DNA from: Albibacillus kandeliae
GTDB taxonomy: Bacteria; Pseudomonadota; Alphaproteobacteria; Rhodobacterales; Rhodobacteraceae
Assembly: GCF_003116585.1 (NCBI RefSeq)
Contig: NZ_QEHM01000004.1
Location: 124,001-188,000 of the forward strand
Reading direction: 5' to 3'
DNA: 64,000 nucleotides
The notes below the pieces were generated by a model that saw nothing but the letters and a program-made list of their open reading frames with translations, had not been told where the DNA came from and did no database searches. The position numbers were made by a program, and so were the translations under genes. Positions 16,897-26,890 of this stretch are shown one piece after another; position 1 is the stretch's first letter; every line of letters begins with the position of its first letter.

Positions 16897-18384
16897 ATGA
16901 CCCAGAAGCAGATCGACAAGACCTGGAAGACACTCGACAAGGATCTGAACAGGATCAGCCAGGTGGAACTGGCTGCGAGCCATGCCGCGCGCCCGATGGT
17001 CGCGCCGGGCATCGCGCTGGCCTTCATCGTCATGGCGGGCATCGCGGCGGCCGTTTTCTTCGGCAACTCCCCCAACAGCTTCGTGGTGATCGCGGCGGCC
17101 GTCTTCGGCGCCTACATGGCGATCAACATCGGTGCCAACGACGTGGCCAACAACATGGGCCCCGCCGTGGGCGCCCGGGCGCTGACCATGGGCGGCGCGA
17201 TCGTCATCGCCGCAATCTGTGAAAGCGCCGGGGCGCTTCTGGCGGGTGGCGACGTGGTCACCACCATCTCCAAGAACATCGTCGATGCCAGCGCGATCAG
17301 CGATGACCGCATCTTCATCTGGACCATGCTCGCCGCACTGCTGTCCTCCGCCCTCTGGGTCAACCTTGCCACCTGGATCGGCGCGCCGGTCTCGACCACG
17401 CACGCGGTGGTCGGCGGGGTCATGGGCGCGGGTATTTCGGCGGCCGGGCTCGGCGCCGTCGACTGGACCACCATGGGCGGGATCGCGGCCAGCTGGGTCA
17501 TCTCGCCGCTGATGGGCGGCGGCATCGCGGCGGCCTGCCTTGCGCTGATCAAGTGGAAAGTGATCTACCGCGAGGACAAGATCGCCGCAGCCCGCGTCTG
17601 GGTGCCGATCCTCGTCGGCCTGATGGCCGGGGCCTTTGCCGCCTATCTCGCCCTCAAGGGCCTGAACCACGTGATCGAGATCAGTATCTCGACCGCGCTC
17701 CTGATTGGCGTCGCGCTGGGCTTTGCGACCTGGGCCATCTCGCGTCCGCTGATCCGGCGCCAGTCCGAGGGCATGGAGAACCGCAACAAGTCGCTGAAGA
17801 CCCTGTTCGGCCTGCCGCTGGTGCTGTCGGCGGGGATGCTGAGTTTCGCCCACGGCGCCAACGATGTCGCCAACGCGGTCGGTCCGCTCGCCGCCATCGT
17901 GCACACGGTCCAGTACGGCGATGTCACCTCCGAGGTCGAGCTGCCCGGCTGGGTCATGATGATCGGCGCCGCCGGCATCTCCTTCGGCCTGTTCCTCTTC
18001 GGCCCCAAGCTGATCCGCATGGTCGGCAACCAGATCACCAAGCTGAACCCGATGCGGGCCTACTGCGTCGCGCTCTCCGCCGCGCTGACTGTGATCGTGG
18101 CAAGCTGGCTCGGCCTGCCTGTCAGCTCCACCCATATCGCGGTGGGCGGCGTGTTCGGCGTGGGGTTCTTCCGCGAATGGTACATGGAACGCCACCTGCG
18201 CAAGGTGGTGGGCGACGCCCCGGTCGAGAAGAAGATCGCCTCGGTCGAACGGCGGCGGCGCAAACTGGTACGGCGGTCGCACTTCCTGACCGTGATCGCG
18301 GCATGGATCATCACCGTACCGGCAGCGGCCCTGCTCTCGGCGCTCATCTTCATGATCCTGCGCTTTATCACCACGCAGGGCTGA
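16897..18384 (+). CDS. PiT-family inorganic phosphate transporter
   Basis: 495 residues with about 10-11 membrane segments. The two inverted PHO-4 signature repeats are GANDVAN at 79-85 and 320-326. A cytoplasmic N-terminal stretch of about 35 residues precedes the first segment. PiT proteins import phosphate, often as a metal-phosphate complex, using the proton or sodium gradient at the inner membrane. No pho regulatory genes are adjacent, so the condition of use cannot be read here. Confidence 0.93.
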   Translation: MTQKQIDKTWKTLDKDLNRISQVELAASHAARPMVAPGIALAFIVMAGIAAAVFFGNSPNSFVVIAAAVFGAYMAINIGANDVANNMGPAVGARALTMGGAIVIAAICESAGALLAGGDVVTTISKNIVDASAISDDRIFIWTMLAALLSSALWVNLATWIGAPVSTTHAVVGGVMGAGISAAGLGAVDWTTMGGIAASWVISPLMGGGIAAACLALIKWKVIYREDKIAAARVWVPILVGLMAGAFAAYLALKGLNHVIEISISTALLIGVALGFATWAISRPLIRRQSEGMENRNKSLKTLFGLPLVLSAGMLSFAHGANDVANAVGPLAAIVHTVQYGDVTSEVELPGWVMMIGAAGISFGLFLFGPKLIRMVGNQITKLNPMRAYCVALSAALTVIVASWLGLPVSSTHIAVGGVFGVGFFREWYMERHLRKVVGDAPVEKKIASVERRRRKLVRRSHFLTVIAAWIITVPAAALLSALIFMILRFITTQG

Positions 18385-18397
18385 GGCCGCGCCCGGC

Positions 18398-19402
18398 TCA
18401 GCCCGCCTTCACCTTCTTTCGGATCTCCGCCACCGAATAGCGGCGCGGTGCCTGTTGTCCTTCCCCAGACCGCACGAGGTTCAGCACCGCGCTGCAGATC
18501 GGCGTGGGCACGCCCTGCGCCTTGCCCAGCCGCACCAGCGCACCCTGCAACGAGTCGACCTCGGTTGGCCGCCCCGCCTCGAAGTCGCGCACCATCGAGG
18601 TCCGCGCCTCGGCGTCCACCGCCAGCATGCGCGCGGCGATTACCCGAAACAGCGGCGTCGGCAGGCTCAGCAGCCCCGGAATCGCCCCCGGCGGCAAAGG
18701 GGTTCCGGACTGCACCGGCTTGCCCGCCTTGCGCAGCACCGCCAGCCCCTCGGCCATCTGGTCGGCCAGCAGGCCCCGCCACGGGCGCGAAAGCAGCTGC
18801 TCGCGGATGGTGAGCCCAGAAAGAGCGTTCAGCGCATTGGTCAGGTTCAGCAGCAGCTTGCCCCACTGGTGGGCAACGATGTCATCGACGAACCGAACCT
18901 CCAGCCCCGCCACGTCAAGCTCCAACGCCTCGGCGGAGCGGGGCAGCAGCAGCTCGCCCCCGGTGGCCCGGTGGAACCGCGCCCCGCCCCTCTGCACCAC
19001 GTTGAACCCGACGACCGAGGGCAGCACCCGCCGCCCCGGCAGGCCGCTTTCCAGCGCGGCGACCGCGTCCATCCCGTTCTGCAGGCTGACCACGGGCACC
19101 TCGGGCGCGGCATTCGCGCCGATGGCAATCGCCATCTTGGGCGATCCGGGGGTCTTGACCGCAACAAGGATCACCCCCGCATCGCGCAGGCACTCTGGAT
19201 TCTCGGAGAGGGTTAGGCTCTCGGCCGCGATCTGGGCGTCGAGCCCGGAGAAATCGGTCAGCGCCAGCCCGTTCGCGGCAATCGGATCGAGGATCGAAGC
19301 CCGGCCCAGCAGGGTGACCGGACGCCCCGACGCCGCCAGCAGCCCGCCGACGAAACAGCCGACCGCCCCGGCGCCCGCCACCACGATCCTGTCGCTGTTC
19401 AT
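18398..19402 (-). CDS. 2-dehydropantoate 2-reductase family protein
   Basis: 334 residues from ATG 19402, preferred over ATG 19411 because GAGGG lies 9 bases before it and directly abuts the earlier ATG. The Rossmann motif GAGAVG is near the N-terminus. The stretch HQWGKLLLN holds the catalytic lysine of ketopantoate reductases, and SLQNGMDA matches the family. It could be PanE, reducing ketopantoate to pantoate for CoA synthesis. The family is broad and a second relative is encoded at 61629-62693, so the symbol is left open. Confidence 0.85.
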   Translation of the reverse strand: MNSDRIVVAGAGAVGCFVGGLLAASGRPVTLLGRASILDPIAANGLALTDFSGLDAQIAAESLTLSENPECLRDAGVILVAVKTPGSPKMAIAIGANAAPEVPVVSLQNGMDAVAALESGLPGRRVLPSVVGFNVVQRGGARFHRATGGELLLPRSAEALELDVAGLEVRFVDDIVAHQWGKLLLNLTNALNALSGLTIREQLLSRPWRGLLADQMAEGLAVLRKAGKPVQSGTPLPPGAIPGLLSLPTPLFRVIAARMLAVDAEARTSMVRDFEAGRPTEVDSLQGALVRLGKAQGVPTPICSAVLNLVRSGEGQQAPRRYSVAEIRKKVKAG

Positions 19403-19676
19403 GATCTTCATCCCTCACCCTGCACTTACAGGGGAGGAAACTAAGTCTTGGTCCCGAAATGCAAGCGGCCACGCCAATTTTTGCCGTGCCCGCGCGACAC
19501 GACCATCCACCCGCGCGGCATTGGACAAAAATTCAACACCTCCCACACGCCGGATGCTGCCGCCCGCCCTTCCTCGCACTAAGAGGATGAACCCCGGTCC
19601 GAGCCGCGATAAGAGCGTGCGGACTCCCCGGCCGGGGATACGCCCCGATCTCCGGCCCTCCACGAAAGGCATGAGC

Positions 19677-20618
19677 ATGACCGGACCCGTAATCGCCAAC
19701 CAGATCGACGCCGCATTCGGCCAGTTGCTCGCCGCACATCCGACCGCCCCGAAAGTGATCGACTGTCTCGACATGGACCGGCCCTGGGAAATCCCGGCCG
19801 AGGCTGAAATCCTTATGACCAGCTCGAACGCGAACTGGACAAAGGCCCCCGCAGGCGCCGATCTGCCCGCGCTGAAGTGGGTTCAGACCTATTCGGCGGG
19901 CATCGAGATCTACCCGACCTGGCTCAAGCAGGGGCGCATCGTCACCAACGGACGCGGCCTGACCGCGCCGCAGATCGCGGAATACGCGATGGCCGCCATG
20001 CTGCTGGTCGAGAAGGACCTTGTCGGCGCGCGCACCACCGCCCCCGAGAACTGGGGGCCGCGCAACTTCGGAACGCTCGAGGGCAAGGTTCTCGGGATCG
20101 TCGGATTCGGGGCCATCGGGGCAGAGACGGCCAAGCGGGCCCTCGCCTTCGGCATGGACGTCCACGCCAGCCGCCGCGGCACCTGGAACGACGCACCCGA
20201 TGGAATCACCCCCTGCGCCTCGCCCGAAGAGGTGATCGAAGGGGCCGACCACCTGCTGCTGGCCGCGCCGCTGACGTCCGAGACCGCCGGGCTGGTCAAC
20301 GCGGCCTTCCTCGCCCGCGCCAAGCCGGGTCTGCACCTGATCAACGTCGCGCGCGGCGGACTGGTGGTGGATGCCGACCTCGTCAGCGCCCTCGACTCGG
20401 GCCAACTCGGCAAGGCGACACTCGACGTGACCTCGCCCGAGCCGCCCGCGCCCGATCATCCGTTCTGGACCCACCCCAAGGTACTGCTCACGCCGCACGA
20501 ATCCTATTCGGGCGGCTCCGAACGCCAGCGCTTCGAACGCAAGTCGATGGCCAACCTCTCGGCCTTCGTCGAGGGCACCGCGATGATCGACGTGGTCGAC
20601 CTCGGCCGAGGTTACTGA
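19677..20618 (+). CDS. D-2-hydroxyacid dehydrogenase (NAD-dependent)
   Basis: 313 residues from ATG 19677, which has GAAAGG 7 bases upstream; ATG 19671 is too close to that site. The NAD motif GFGAIG is at 143-148. The active-site residues are visible in [11 protein letters not shown] (Arg), DVTSPEPP (Glu) and LTPHESYSG (His). The protein belongs to the family of glyoxylate/hydroxypyruvate and phosphoglycerate dehydrogenases; its substrate is not clear. A strong terminator follows at 20685. The 274-base upstream gap holds only AT-rich promoter-like sequence. Confidence 0.9.
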   Translation: MTGPVIANQIDAAFGQLLAAHPTAPKVIDCLDMDRPWEIPAEAEILMTSSNANWTKAPAGADLPALKWVQTYSAGIEIYPTWLKQGRIVTNGRGLTAPQIAEYAMAAMLLVEKDLVGARTTAPENWGPRNFGTLEGKVLGIVGFGAIGAETAKRALAFGMDVHASRRGTWNDAPDGITPCASPEEVIEGADHLLLAAPLTSETAGLVNAAFLARAKPGLHLINVARGGLVVDADLVSALDSGQLGKATLDVTSPEPPAPDHPFWTHPKVLLTPHESYSGGSERQRFERKSMANLSAFVEGTAMIDVVDLGRGY

Positions 20619-20684
20619 ACTCCAGCCCGCGGATCGGGCGAACGGCACCAGACCCGCGCCCAGTCAGGCCACCGACGGCAAAGA

Positions 20685-20716
20685 GCCAGCACCTCAAAAG
20701 TGCTGGCATTTTTTTC
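20685..20716 (+). terminator. Rho-independent terminator after the hydroxyacid dehydrogenase
   Basis: Stem GCCAGCAC (20685-20692) with GTGCTGGC (20700-20707), loop CTCAAAA, followed by ATTTTTTTC. It is a textbook intrinsic terminator on the plus strand. Confidence 0.9.
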
Positions 20717-20854
20717 ATGGAAACCCGGCTCCAACCGCCGCCGCGCCCATGATTCCATGGCCGGAATCGACGTTCCAAGATCAGAGGATCCGACACGGCA
20801 AAGCGACGCCATTCAAGGCGATTTGCGACAGCTTAAATGTGCGGAAAAGGGAAA

Positions 20855-20929
<75 letters not shown>

Positions 20930-21013
20930 GCCGTGGGCGGGTGATTAGACGCAAACCGAATGGGGTGCAAGGGCAATCTGGACGCTTTTTTCAGGACCGG
21001 ATAGACAGGGTTC

Positions 21014-21169
21014 ATGGCAGACAAATCCACCCCCTCCAAGACCGCCGAGAAGGAGACGACTCGGGAAGACCGGCTCAAGGCCGCGTTGAAGGCGAATCTG
21101 GCGCGACGCAAGGCGCAGGCACGGGCTCGGGCCGGGGGAGAGGACAAAACGGGCAAGGCCGGGGACTAG
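21014..21169 (+). CDS. Small basic protein upstream of murA
   Basis: 51 residues, highly charged, with a Lys/Arg/Ala-rich helical core ([20 protein letters not shown]). It lies 5 bases upstream of murA on the same strand and is probably co-transcribed. A similar short ORF before murA occurs in related Rhodobacteraceae as far as I recall, which supports a real gene. Function unknown; nucleic-acid or ribosome contact is possible from charge alone. Confidence 0.6.
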   Translation: MADKSTPSKTAEKETTREDRLKAALKANLARRKAQARARAGGEDKTGKAGD

Positions 21170-21174
21170 GGCAG

Positions 21175-22443
21175 ATGGATTCGATTATCGTTACGGGCAA
21201 TGGCCCGCTGAAAGGGCAAATCCCGATCGCGGGGGCCAAGAACGCGTGTCTCACGCTGATGCCGGCGACGCTTCTGAGCGACGAACCGCTCACGCTGACC
21301 AATGCGCCGCGCCTCAGCGACATCCGCACCATGACGGCGCTGCTGGGCTCGCTGGGCGCCGAGGTGTCGAGCCTGCAGGACGGCAAGGTGCTGGCGATGT
21401 CGAGCCACGACTTGAACAACCACACCGCCGACTACGACATCGTGCGCAAGATGCGCGCCTCGATTCTCGTGCTCGGCCCGATGCTGGCCCGGGACGGGCA
21501 GGCTATCGTCTCGCTGCCCGGCGGCTGCGCCATCGGCGCGCGCCCGGTCGACCTTCACCTCAGGGCGCTGGAGGCCCTCGGAGCCCAGATGGACCTGCGG
21601 GACGGTTACGTGCATGCCAAGGCCCCCGGCGGGCTCAAGGGCGGCATCATCGAGTTTCCCTTCGTTTCGGTCGGCGCGACCGAGAACGCCCTTATGGCGG
21701 CGACGCTGGCCAAGGGCACCACGGTGATCAAGCGCGCCGCGCGCGAGCCCGAGATCGTCGACCTCGCCCAGTGCCTGCGCAAGATGGGCGCGCAAATCGA
21801 AGGCGAAGGCACCGACACCATCACCATTCAGGGGGTGGACCGGCTACATGGCGCGACTCACCCGGTGGTGACCGACCGGATCGAACTCGGCACCTACATG
21901 CTGGCCCCCGCGATCTGCGGCGGCGAGGTGGAACTGCTGGGCGGCCGGCGCGACCTGATCGCCGCCTTCTGCGACAAGCTCGACGAGGCGGGTGTCGAGG
22001 TCAGCGAGACCGAGAACGGCCTCTCCGTCCGTCGTCGCGACGATCATATCAAGGCGGTGGATGTCACGACCGAGCCCTTCCCGGGCTTCCCCACCGACCT
22101 GCAGGCGCAGATGATGGCCCTGATGTGCACCGCCGACGGGGTCAGCGTGCTGGAAGAGAAGATCTTCGAGAATCGCTTCATGCATGCGCCGGAACTGATG
22201 CGCATGGGCGCGCAGATCGACGTGCACGGCGGCACCGCGAAGGTGACCGGCGTGAGCAAGCTCAAGGGCGCCCCGGTGATGGCCACCGACCTGCGGGCCA
22301 GCGTTTCGCTGATCCTCGCGGGGCTGGCGGCCGAAGGCGAAACCAAGGTCAGCCGCGTCTATCACCTCGACCGCGGATACGAGCACGTGGTGGGCAAGCT
22401 CAAGGGCGTGGGCGCACTGATCGAAAGGATCCCGGGACAGTGA
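21175..22443 (+). CDS. murA: UDP-N-acetylglucosamine 1-carboxyvinyltransferase
   Basis: 422 residues, normal for MurA. Substrate residues Lys22 and Asn23 lie in GAKNA, and the PEP-binding, fosfomycin-target Cys118 lies in [12 protein letters not shown]. The enzyme adds enolpyruvate to UDP-GlcNAc, the first committed step of peptidoglycan synthesis in the cytosol. With Cys at 118 rather than Asp, fosfomycin sensitivity of the enzyme is expected. It overlaps the DUF2948 gene by GTGA and heads a conserved alphaproteobacterial gene run. Confidence 0.97.
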   Translation: MDSIIVTGNGPLKGQIPIAGAKNACLTLMPATLLSDEPLTLTNAPRLSDIRTMTALLGSLGAEVSSLQDGKVLAMSSHDLNNHTADYDIVRKMRASILVLGPMLARDGQAIVSLPGGCAIGARPVDLHLRALEALGAQMDLRDGYVHAKAPGGLKGGIIEFPFVSVGATENALMAATLAKGTTVIKRAAREPEIVDLAQCLRKMGAQIEGEGTDTITIQGVDRLHGATHPVVTDRIELGTYMLAPAICGGEVELLGGRRDLIAAFCDKLDEAGVEVSETENGLSVRRRDDHIKAVDVTTEPFPGFPTDLQAQMMALMCTADGVSVLEEKIFENRFMHAPELMRMGAQIDVHGGTAKVTGVSKLKGAPVMATDLRASVSLILAGLAAEGETKVSRVYHLDRGYEHVVGKLKGVGALIERIPGQ

Positions 22444-22919
22444 GCGAGGACGCAACCTTCGAAGATGGAGCCGAGGCCCCGCTGAACCTCGGCGCGCTGG
22501 ACGCCGGGGACCTCGAGGTGATCTCGACCCTGGTGCAGGACGCGGTGTTCCCGATCACCGAGATGCGCTGGCGCAAGGCCGAACGCCGCTTTGCCCTGCT
22601 GCTGAACCGGTTCCGCTGGGAAGACGAGGACACCGCCCGCCGCCGCGGCCGCGACTTCGAACGTGTGCAGTCGCTGCTGGCCTTCGACAACGTCCTCAAG
22701 GTGGCGAGCCAGGGGCTGGACCGCGGCGACAAGGATATCGTCCTCTCACTGCTGTCGGTGACCTTCGAGCCCGGCGAGGACGGAGACGGGACCGTCCTTC
22801 TTACGCTGGCCGGGGATGGCGCCATTCGCCTCGAAGTCGAGGCTCTGGAAGCGGTTCTGAAGGACGTCACCCGCCCCTATATCGCTCCGTCGCACCATGC
22901 GCCGGAACATGACGGCTGA
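22440..22919 (+). CDS. DUF2948 family protein
   Basis: 159 residues from GTG 22440, which overlaps the murA stop (GTGA). The sequence matches the DUF2948 family that follows murA in alphaproteobacteria: [19 protein letters not shown], then [12 protein letters not shown] and [11 protein letters not shown]. Function unknown; the fixed position between murA and hisD suggests a cell-envelope or housekeeping link, but nothing catalytic is visible. Confidence 0.85.
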   Translation: MSEDATFEDGAEAPLNLGALDAGDLEVISTLVQDAVFPITEMRWRKAERRFALLLNRFRWEDEDTARRRGRDFERVQSLLAFDNVLKVASQGLDRGDKDIVLSLLSVTFEPGEDGDGTVLLTLAGDGAIRLEVEALEAVLKDVTRPYIAPSHHAPEHDG

Positions 22920-23409
22920 GATCACGGTCCGGCGCATGACGCCGGACGACCTCGCCAGCTGGCGCTGGCTCAGACGCGACGGCCTCACACGATTCCCCGG
23001 GGCGTTCATCCTCTCCATCGACGAGTACGAGGCCCGGACGGACGAGGTCGAGGTCGATTTCCTGCGGCATGGCCTCGTGCATGGGGTCTTCGACGGAACC
23101 AGACCCCTCGGGATGGCCGCCCTGCGCATCATGCCCTTTGCCCGCGCCCGCCACCGCGCCGAGGTCGGGCCGTTCTACATGGTGCCGGAGGCGCAGGGCA
23201 CCGGCGCGGCCGACCTGTTGATGGAAGCGCTGGTGACCCATGCCCGCGAGCTTGGCATCACGCAGCTTGAGCTGTCGGTGGCCGCCGACAATCCGCGCGC
23301 GGTGCGCTTCTACGAACGCCACGGGTTCCGGCAGGAAGGGCGGCTGCCCAACGCGGTCATGATGCCCGAAGGTCCGCAGACCGACCTGTTCTGCGTCCGT
23401 CTGCTGTAA
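22909..23409 (+). CDS. GNAT-family N-acetyltransferase
   Basis: About 166 residues from ATG 22909 (ATG 22897 is an equally possible start; neither has a clear ribosome site and both overlap the DUF2948 end). The acetyl-CoA motif is visible as VPEAQGTGAADLLMEALV, and the C-terminal AADNPRAVRFYERHGFRQEG is typical. Substrate unknown. A GC-rich hairpin follows the stop near 23415-23440. Confidence 0.85.
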   Translation: MTAEITVRRMTPDDLASWRWLRRDGLTRFPGAFILSIDEYEARTDEVEVDFLRHGLVHGVFDGTRPLGMAALRIMPFARARHRAEVGPFYMVPEAQGTGAADLLMEALVTHARELGITQLELSVAADNPRAVRFYERHGFRQEGRLPNAVMMPEGPQTDLFCVRLL

Positions 23410-23502
23410 CCCGCCGACGGGGGGGGCGCCCCCCGCCCTGCAGCCCCCGCTTGAGAAGCGTCCCCGAGGCGGCTATGGCAGGGCAAGTTCAGGAGTACCG
23501 CC

Positions 23503-24804
23503 ATGCCCGTCTTTCTCGACACCACCGACGCCGGCTTCGAAGCCGCATTCACCGACCTGCTCTCGGCCAAGCGCGAGGACAGCCCGGACGTGGACGAGAC
23601 CGTTGCCGCGATCATCGCGGACGTGCGCGAGCGGGGCGATGCGGCGGTGATCGAACTGACGGCGAAATTCGACCGGATCGAGCTGACGCCGGACCGGCTG
23701 GCCTTCAGCGCCGACGAAGTGGCCGATGCCATCGAGCGGGTCACGCCTGACGACCGCGCCGCACTGGAACTCGCTGCCGCGCGCATCCGCGCCTACCACG
23801 AGAAACAGCTTCCCGAAGACGCATCCTGGACCGACGCGGCCGGGGCCACGCTCGGCTGGCGCTGGACGCCGGTTTCCGCCGCCGGGCTCTACGTTCCGGG
23901 CGGGCTGGCCTCCTATCCGTCGTCCGTGCTGATGAACGCCATTCCCGCCAAGGTCGCGGGCGTCGAGCGCATCGCGATCACCGTGCCGACACCCGATGGC
24001 GAGGTGAATCCGCTGGTCCTGCTGGCCGCGCACCTGTCGGGCGTGACCGAGATCTACCGTGTCGGCGGTGCTCAGGCGATCGCGGCCCTTGCCTACGGGA
24101 CCAAGACGATCCGGCCGGTCGACAAGATCACCGGCCCCGGCAACGCCTTCGTCGCGGCGGCCAAGCGGCGCGTCTTCGGCAAGGTCGGGATCGACATGAT
24201 CGCCGGCCCCTCCGAGATCCTCGTGATCGCCGACCGCGAGAACGACCCGGACTGGCTGGCGCTCGACCTGATGAGCCAGGCGGAACACGACGAAAGCGCG
24301 CAGTCGATCCTGATCACCGACGATGCCGAGTTTGGCCGCGCGGTGGCCGAGGCCGTCGACAAACGGCTGACGACCCTGCAGCGGCGCAAGATCGCGGGCG
24401 CAAGCTGGCGCGACTTCGGAGCCGTAATCACCGTGCGCGACCTCGACGAGGCGGCGGCGCTCTCCAACCGGATCGCACCGGAGCACCTCGAACTCTGCGT
24501 GGCCGACCCCGAGGCACTGGCGGAAAAGACCGTGCACGCCGGGGCCATCTTCCTCGGGCGCTGGACGCCGGAAGCCATCGGCGACTATGTCGGCGGCCCC
24601 AACCACGTGCTGCCCACGGCCCGCTCGGCCCGGTTCTCCTCGGGCCTCTCGGTGATGGATTTCGTCAAGCGCACCACGCTGGCCCGGATGACGCCCGAAG
24701 CGCTCGGCGCCATCGGCCCGGCCGCCGAGGCACTGGCGACCTCCGAAAGCCTCGAGGCGCACGGCCTCTCGGTCACCGCCCGGCTGGCGCAGTTGAACCG
24801 CTGA
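23503..24804 (+). CDS. hisD: Histidinol dehydrogenase
   Basis: 433 residues. Catalytic and zinc residues of HisD are present: QAEHDESAQS, IAPEHLELCV, GDYVGGPNHVLPT and ESLEAHGLSV. An AGGAG ribosome site precedes ATG 23503. It catalyses the last two oxidations of histidine synthesis, histidinol to histidine, with two NAD. It is the canonical copy; the paralogue at 4817 differs around the active site. Its position between murA and UPF0262 is the usual alphaproteobacterial order. Confidence 0.95.
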   Translation: MPVFLDTTDAGFEAAFTDLLSAKREDSPDVDETVAAIIADVRERGDAAVIELTAKFDRIELTPDRLAFSADEVADAIERVTPDDRAALELAAARIRAYHEKQLPEDASWTDAAGATLGWRWTPVSAAGLYVPGGLASYPSSVLMNAIPAKVAGVERIAITVPTPDGEVNPLVLLAAHLSGVTEIYRVGGAQAIAALAYGTKTIRPVDKITGPGNAFVAAAKRRVFGKVGIDMIAGPSEILVIADRENDPDWLALDLMSQAEHDESAQSILITDDAEFGRAVAEAVDKRLTTLQRRKIAGASWRDFGAVITVRDLDEAAALSNRIAPEHLELCVADPEALAEKTVHAGAIFLGRWTPEAIGDYVGGPNHVLPTARSARFSSGLSVMDFVKRTTLARMTPEALGAIGPAAEALATSESLEAHGLSVTARLAQLNR

Positions 24805-24896
24805 CGGCGGGGCTGCGCCGCGGGTAATTGCTGCATTGCCACAGGATCCCTGCCGCGCTAGCAAAGAGCGCAGGAACTGCCAAAGAAGCGATGCCC

Positions 24897-25376
24897 ATGT
24901 CCCGGATCAGCGAAATCCAGCTCGACGATTCCAACCTGCCGCCCCCCACGCCCGAGATCGAGCAGGAGCGGCGGGTCGCCATGTACGACCTGCTGGAAGA
25001 CAACTCCTTCGTCCTGCCCGCCCGTGACGGGCGCGCGGCCCCCGAGGGGCCCTACAAGCTCAACCTCGCGATCCGCGACAAGCGGCTGGTGTTCGATGTC
25101 GAGACCTCGGACGAGTCGAAGGTGGCCGAGTTCCACCTGTCGCTCGGGCCGTTCCGTCAGGTCGTGAAGGACTACTTCCAGATCTGCAAAAGCTACTTCG
25201 ACGCGGTGAAGACCCTGCCGCCCAGCCAGATCGAGACGATCGACATGGCGCGGCGCGGCATTCACAACGAGGGCAGCCGGGTCCTGCAGGAACGGCTGGA
25301 GGGCAAGGTGGAGGTGGATGCCGATACAGCCCGGCGCCTGTTCACCCTGATCTGCGTGCTGCACTTCGGAGCCTAG
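24897..25376 (+). CDS. UPF0262 family protein
   Basis: 159 residues from ATG 24897, preferred over 24891 for spacing from AAGAAG. The sequence fits the UPF0262 family (LNLAIRDKRLVFDV, HLSLGPFRQVVKDYF, IDMARRGIHNEGS), found next to hisD in alphaproteobacteria. Function unknown. The next gene begins directly after its stop codon. Confidence 0.88.
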   Translation: MSRISEIQLDDSNLPPPTPEIEQERRVAMYDLLEDNSFVLPARDGRAAPEGPYKLNLAIRDKRLVFDVETSDESKVAEFHLSLGPFRQVVKDYFQICKSYFDAVKTLPPSQIETIDMARRGIHNEGSRVLQERLEGKVEVDADTARRLFTLICVLHFGA

Positions 25377-25838
25377 ATGTCGGACCCGCTTCCGCAGTCT
25401 GTCCTCTTCTGCTGCGATCACAACGCGGTCCGCTCGCCCATGGCCGAGGCGATCATGAAGAAGTTCTACGGCACCGACACCTACGTTCAGTCGGTCGGCG
25501 TCCACAACGACCTCGAGATCGACGGGTTCACCATCGCCGTGTGCCAAGAGATGGACGTGGAACTCTCGCGCCACCGCTCCCGCTCGTTCGACGAGATGGA
25601 GCAATGGGGCGACGATCTCAGTTCCTTCGACCTCGTGGTCGCCCTCTCCCCCGCCAGCCAGCGCCGCGCGCTGGAGCTGACGCGGTTCTTTCACCTCGAC
25701 GTGGAATACTGGCCCATCCTCGACCCGACCGGCCTTGGCGAGACCCGCGAGGAAAAGCTCGCCCAGTACCGCCGCACCCGCGACCAGATCATCGACCGGC
25801 TCAAGGATCGCTTCGGCGAACCGACCGAAGTTCAATAA
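25377..25838 (+). CDS. Low-molecular-weight phosphatase/arsenate-reductase-like protein
   Basis: 153 residues. The N-terminal P-loop CDHNAVRS (Cys13, Arg19) fits the CX5RS motif, but the loop composition differs from the tyrosine phosphatase at 7348. The acid region is ILDPTGLGETREEK. The family is annotated as LMW phosphatase or ArsC-like; arsenic resistance is unlikely given the housekeeping context. It begins immediately after the UPF0262 stop, which implies co-translation. Confidence 0.85.
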   Translation: MSDPLPQSVLFCCDHNAVRSPMAEAIMKKFYGTDTYVQSVGVHNDLEIDGFTIAVCQEMDVELSRHRSRSFDEMEQWGDDLSSFDLVVALSPASQRRALELTRFFHLDVEYWPILDPTGLGETREEKLAQYRRTRDQIIDRLKDRFGEPTEVQ

Positions 25839-25880
25839 CGGCCGCAAAGGCCCGACCACCCTCCCAACAAGGACAAGCGA

Positions 25881-26270
25881 ATGAGTATCGTCGAAACCTA
25901 TTTCAAAGCCTTCAACGCCGGTGACACCGACGCGATGCTGGACTGCCTGACCGACGACGTGGCGCACCACGTGAACGAGGGAAAGATCCGCAGCGGCAAG
26001 GCGCTGTTCAAGGAATTCAACGACCACATGACCCGCTGCTACAAGGAAGAGCTGACCGACATGGTCATCTTCGAGGGCGCGAACGGCACCCGCGCGGCAG
26101 CGGAGTTCATCGTGAACGGCACCTACCTTGCCACCGATTCGGGCCTGCCGGAGGCCAAGGGCCAGACCTATCGCCTGCCCGGCGGCTCCTTCTTCGACAT
26201 CCGCGACGGCAAGATTGCGCGCGTGACGACCTACTACAACCTCGCCGACTGGATCGCGCAGGTGTCATGA
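25881..26270 (+). CDS. SnoaL/ketosteroid-isomerase-like (NTF2-fold) protein
   Basis: 129 residues. The NTF2-like fold is indicated by the start VETYFKAFNAGDTDAMLDCL and the closing DGKIARVTTYYNLADW. Such proteins act as small cyclases, isomerases or binding proteins. First of three overlapping or closely spaced genes (with GNAT and nitrilase) that sit inside an otherwise standard murA-infA run. Substrate unknown. Confidence 0.82.
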   Translation: MSIVETYFKAFNAGDTDAMLDCLTDDVAHHVNEGKIRSGKALFKEFNDHMTRCYKEELTDMVIFEGANGTRAAAEFIVNGTYLATDSGLPEAKGQTYRLPGGSFFDIRDGKIARVTTYYNLADWIAQVS

Positions 26271-26854
26271 TCGAAACCCGCGTCCTCACCGGTGCGGACC
26301 TCGACGCGGCGCTGGACGATGTCGCGGCGCTGCGCATCAGGGTGTTCCGGGACTGGCCCTATCTCTACGACGGCGACGTGGCCTACGAGCGGCGCTATCT
26401 CGAGACCTACCGCACCAGTCCCGGCGCCGTTCTGGTCGGTGCCTTCGAAGGCGGCCGGCTGGTGGGGGCCGCCACCGGCACACCGCTGGTCGAACACGCC
26501 GACGAGTTCGCCGAGGCCTTCGAGGCGACCGACATCGAGATTTCCTCGGTCTTCTACTGCGCCGAGTCGGTGCTGCTGGCGGGATACCGGGGCCAGGGCA
26601 TCGGACACCGCTTCTTCGACCTGCGCGAGGCACACGCCAAGGCCCTAGGCTTCGACCGCAGCGCCTTCTGCGCGGTGATCCGGCCCGCGAACCATCCGCT
26701 CAAGCCAAAGAGCTATCGTCCGCTCGACGGGTTCTGGCAGGCGCGCGGCTATCGCCCGCTGCCCGGTGTGGTGGCAAAGTTCGGCTGGAAAGACCTCGAT
26801 GCGAAAGAAGAGACCTTCAAACCGATGCAATTCTGGTTGAAATCCGGCCTCTGA
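26267..26854 (+). CDS. GNAT-family N-acetyltransferase paired with a nitrilase-family gene
   Basis: 195 residues. The acetyl-CoA-binding loop is in GYRGQGIGHRFFDLRE. Its ATG overlaps the preceding stop (ATGA). It lies 36 bases upstream of the carbon-nitrogen hydrolase gene. GNAT and nitrilase domains are found fused in other bacteria, so the two products may act on one substrate; this is inference from neighbourhood. Confidence 0.85.
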   Translation: MIETRVLTGADLDAALDDVAALRIRVFRDWPYLYDGDVAYERRYLETYRTSPGAVLVGAFEGGRLVGAATGTPLVEHADEFAEAFEATDIEISSVFYCAESVLLAGYRGQGIGHRFFDLREAHAKALGFDRSAFCAVIRPANHPLKPKSYRPLDGFWQARGYRPLPGVVAKFGWKDLDAKEETFKPMQFWLKSGL

Positions 26855-26890
26855 TCTGGCCGATTGGCCCCAAGCCGAAAGGAGCCACCC

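Noticed and set aside
16720-18282. 520-codon open frame opposite the PiT transporter
   Set aside because: Low-complexity Asp/Arg/Gly/His composition typical of antisense to membrane-protein genes.
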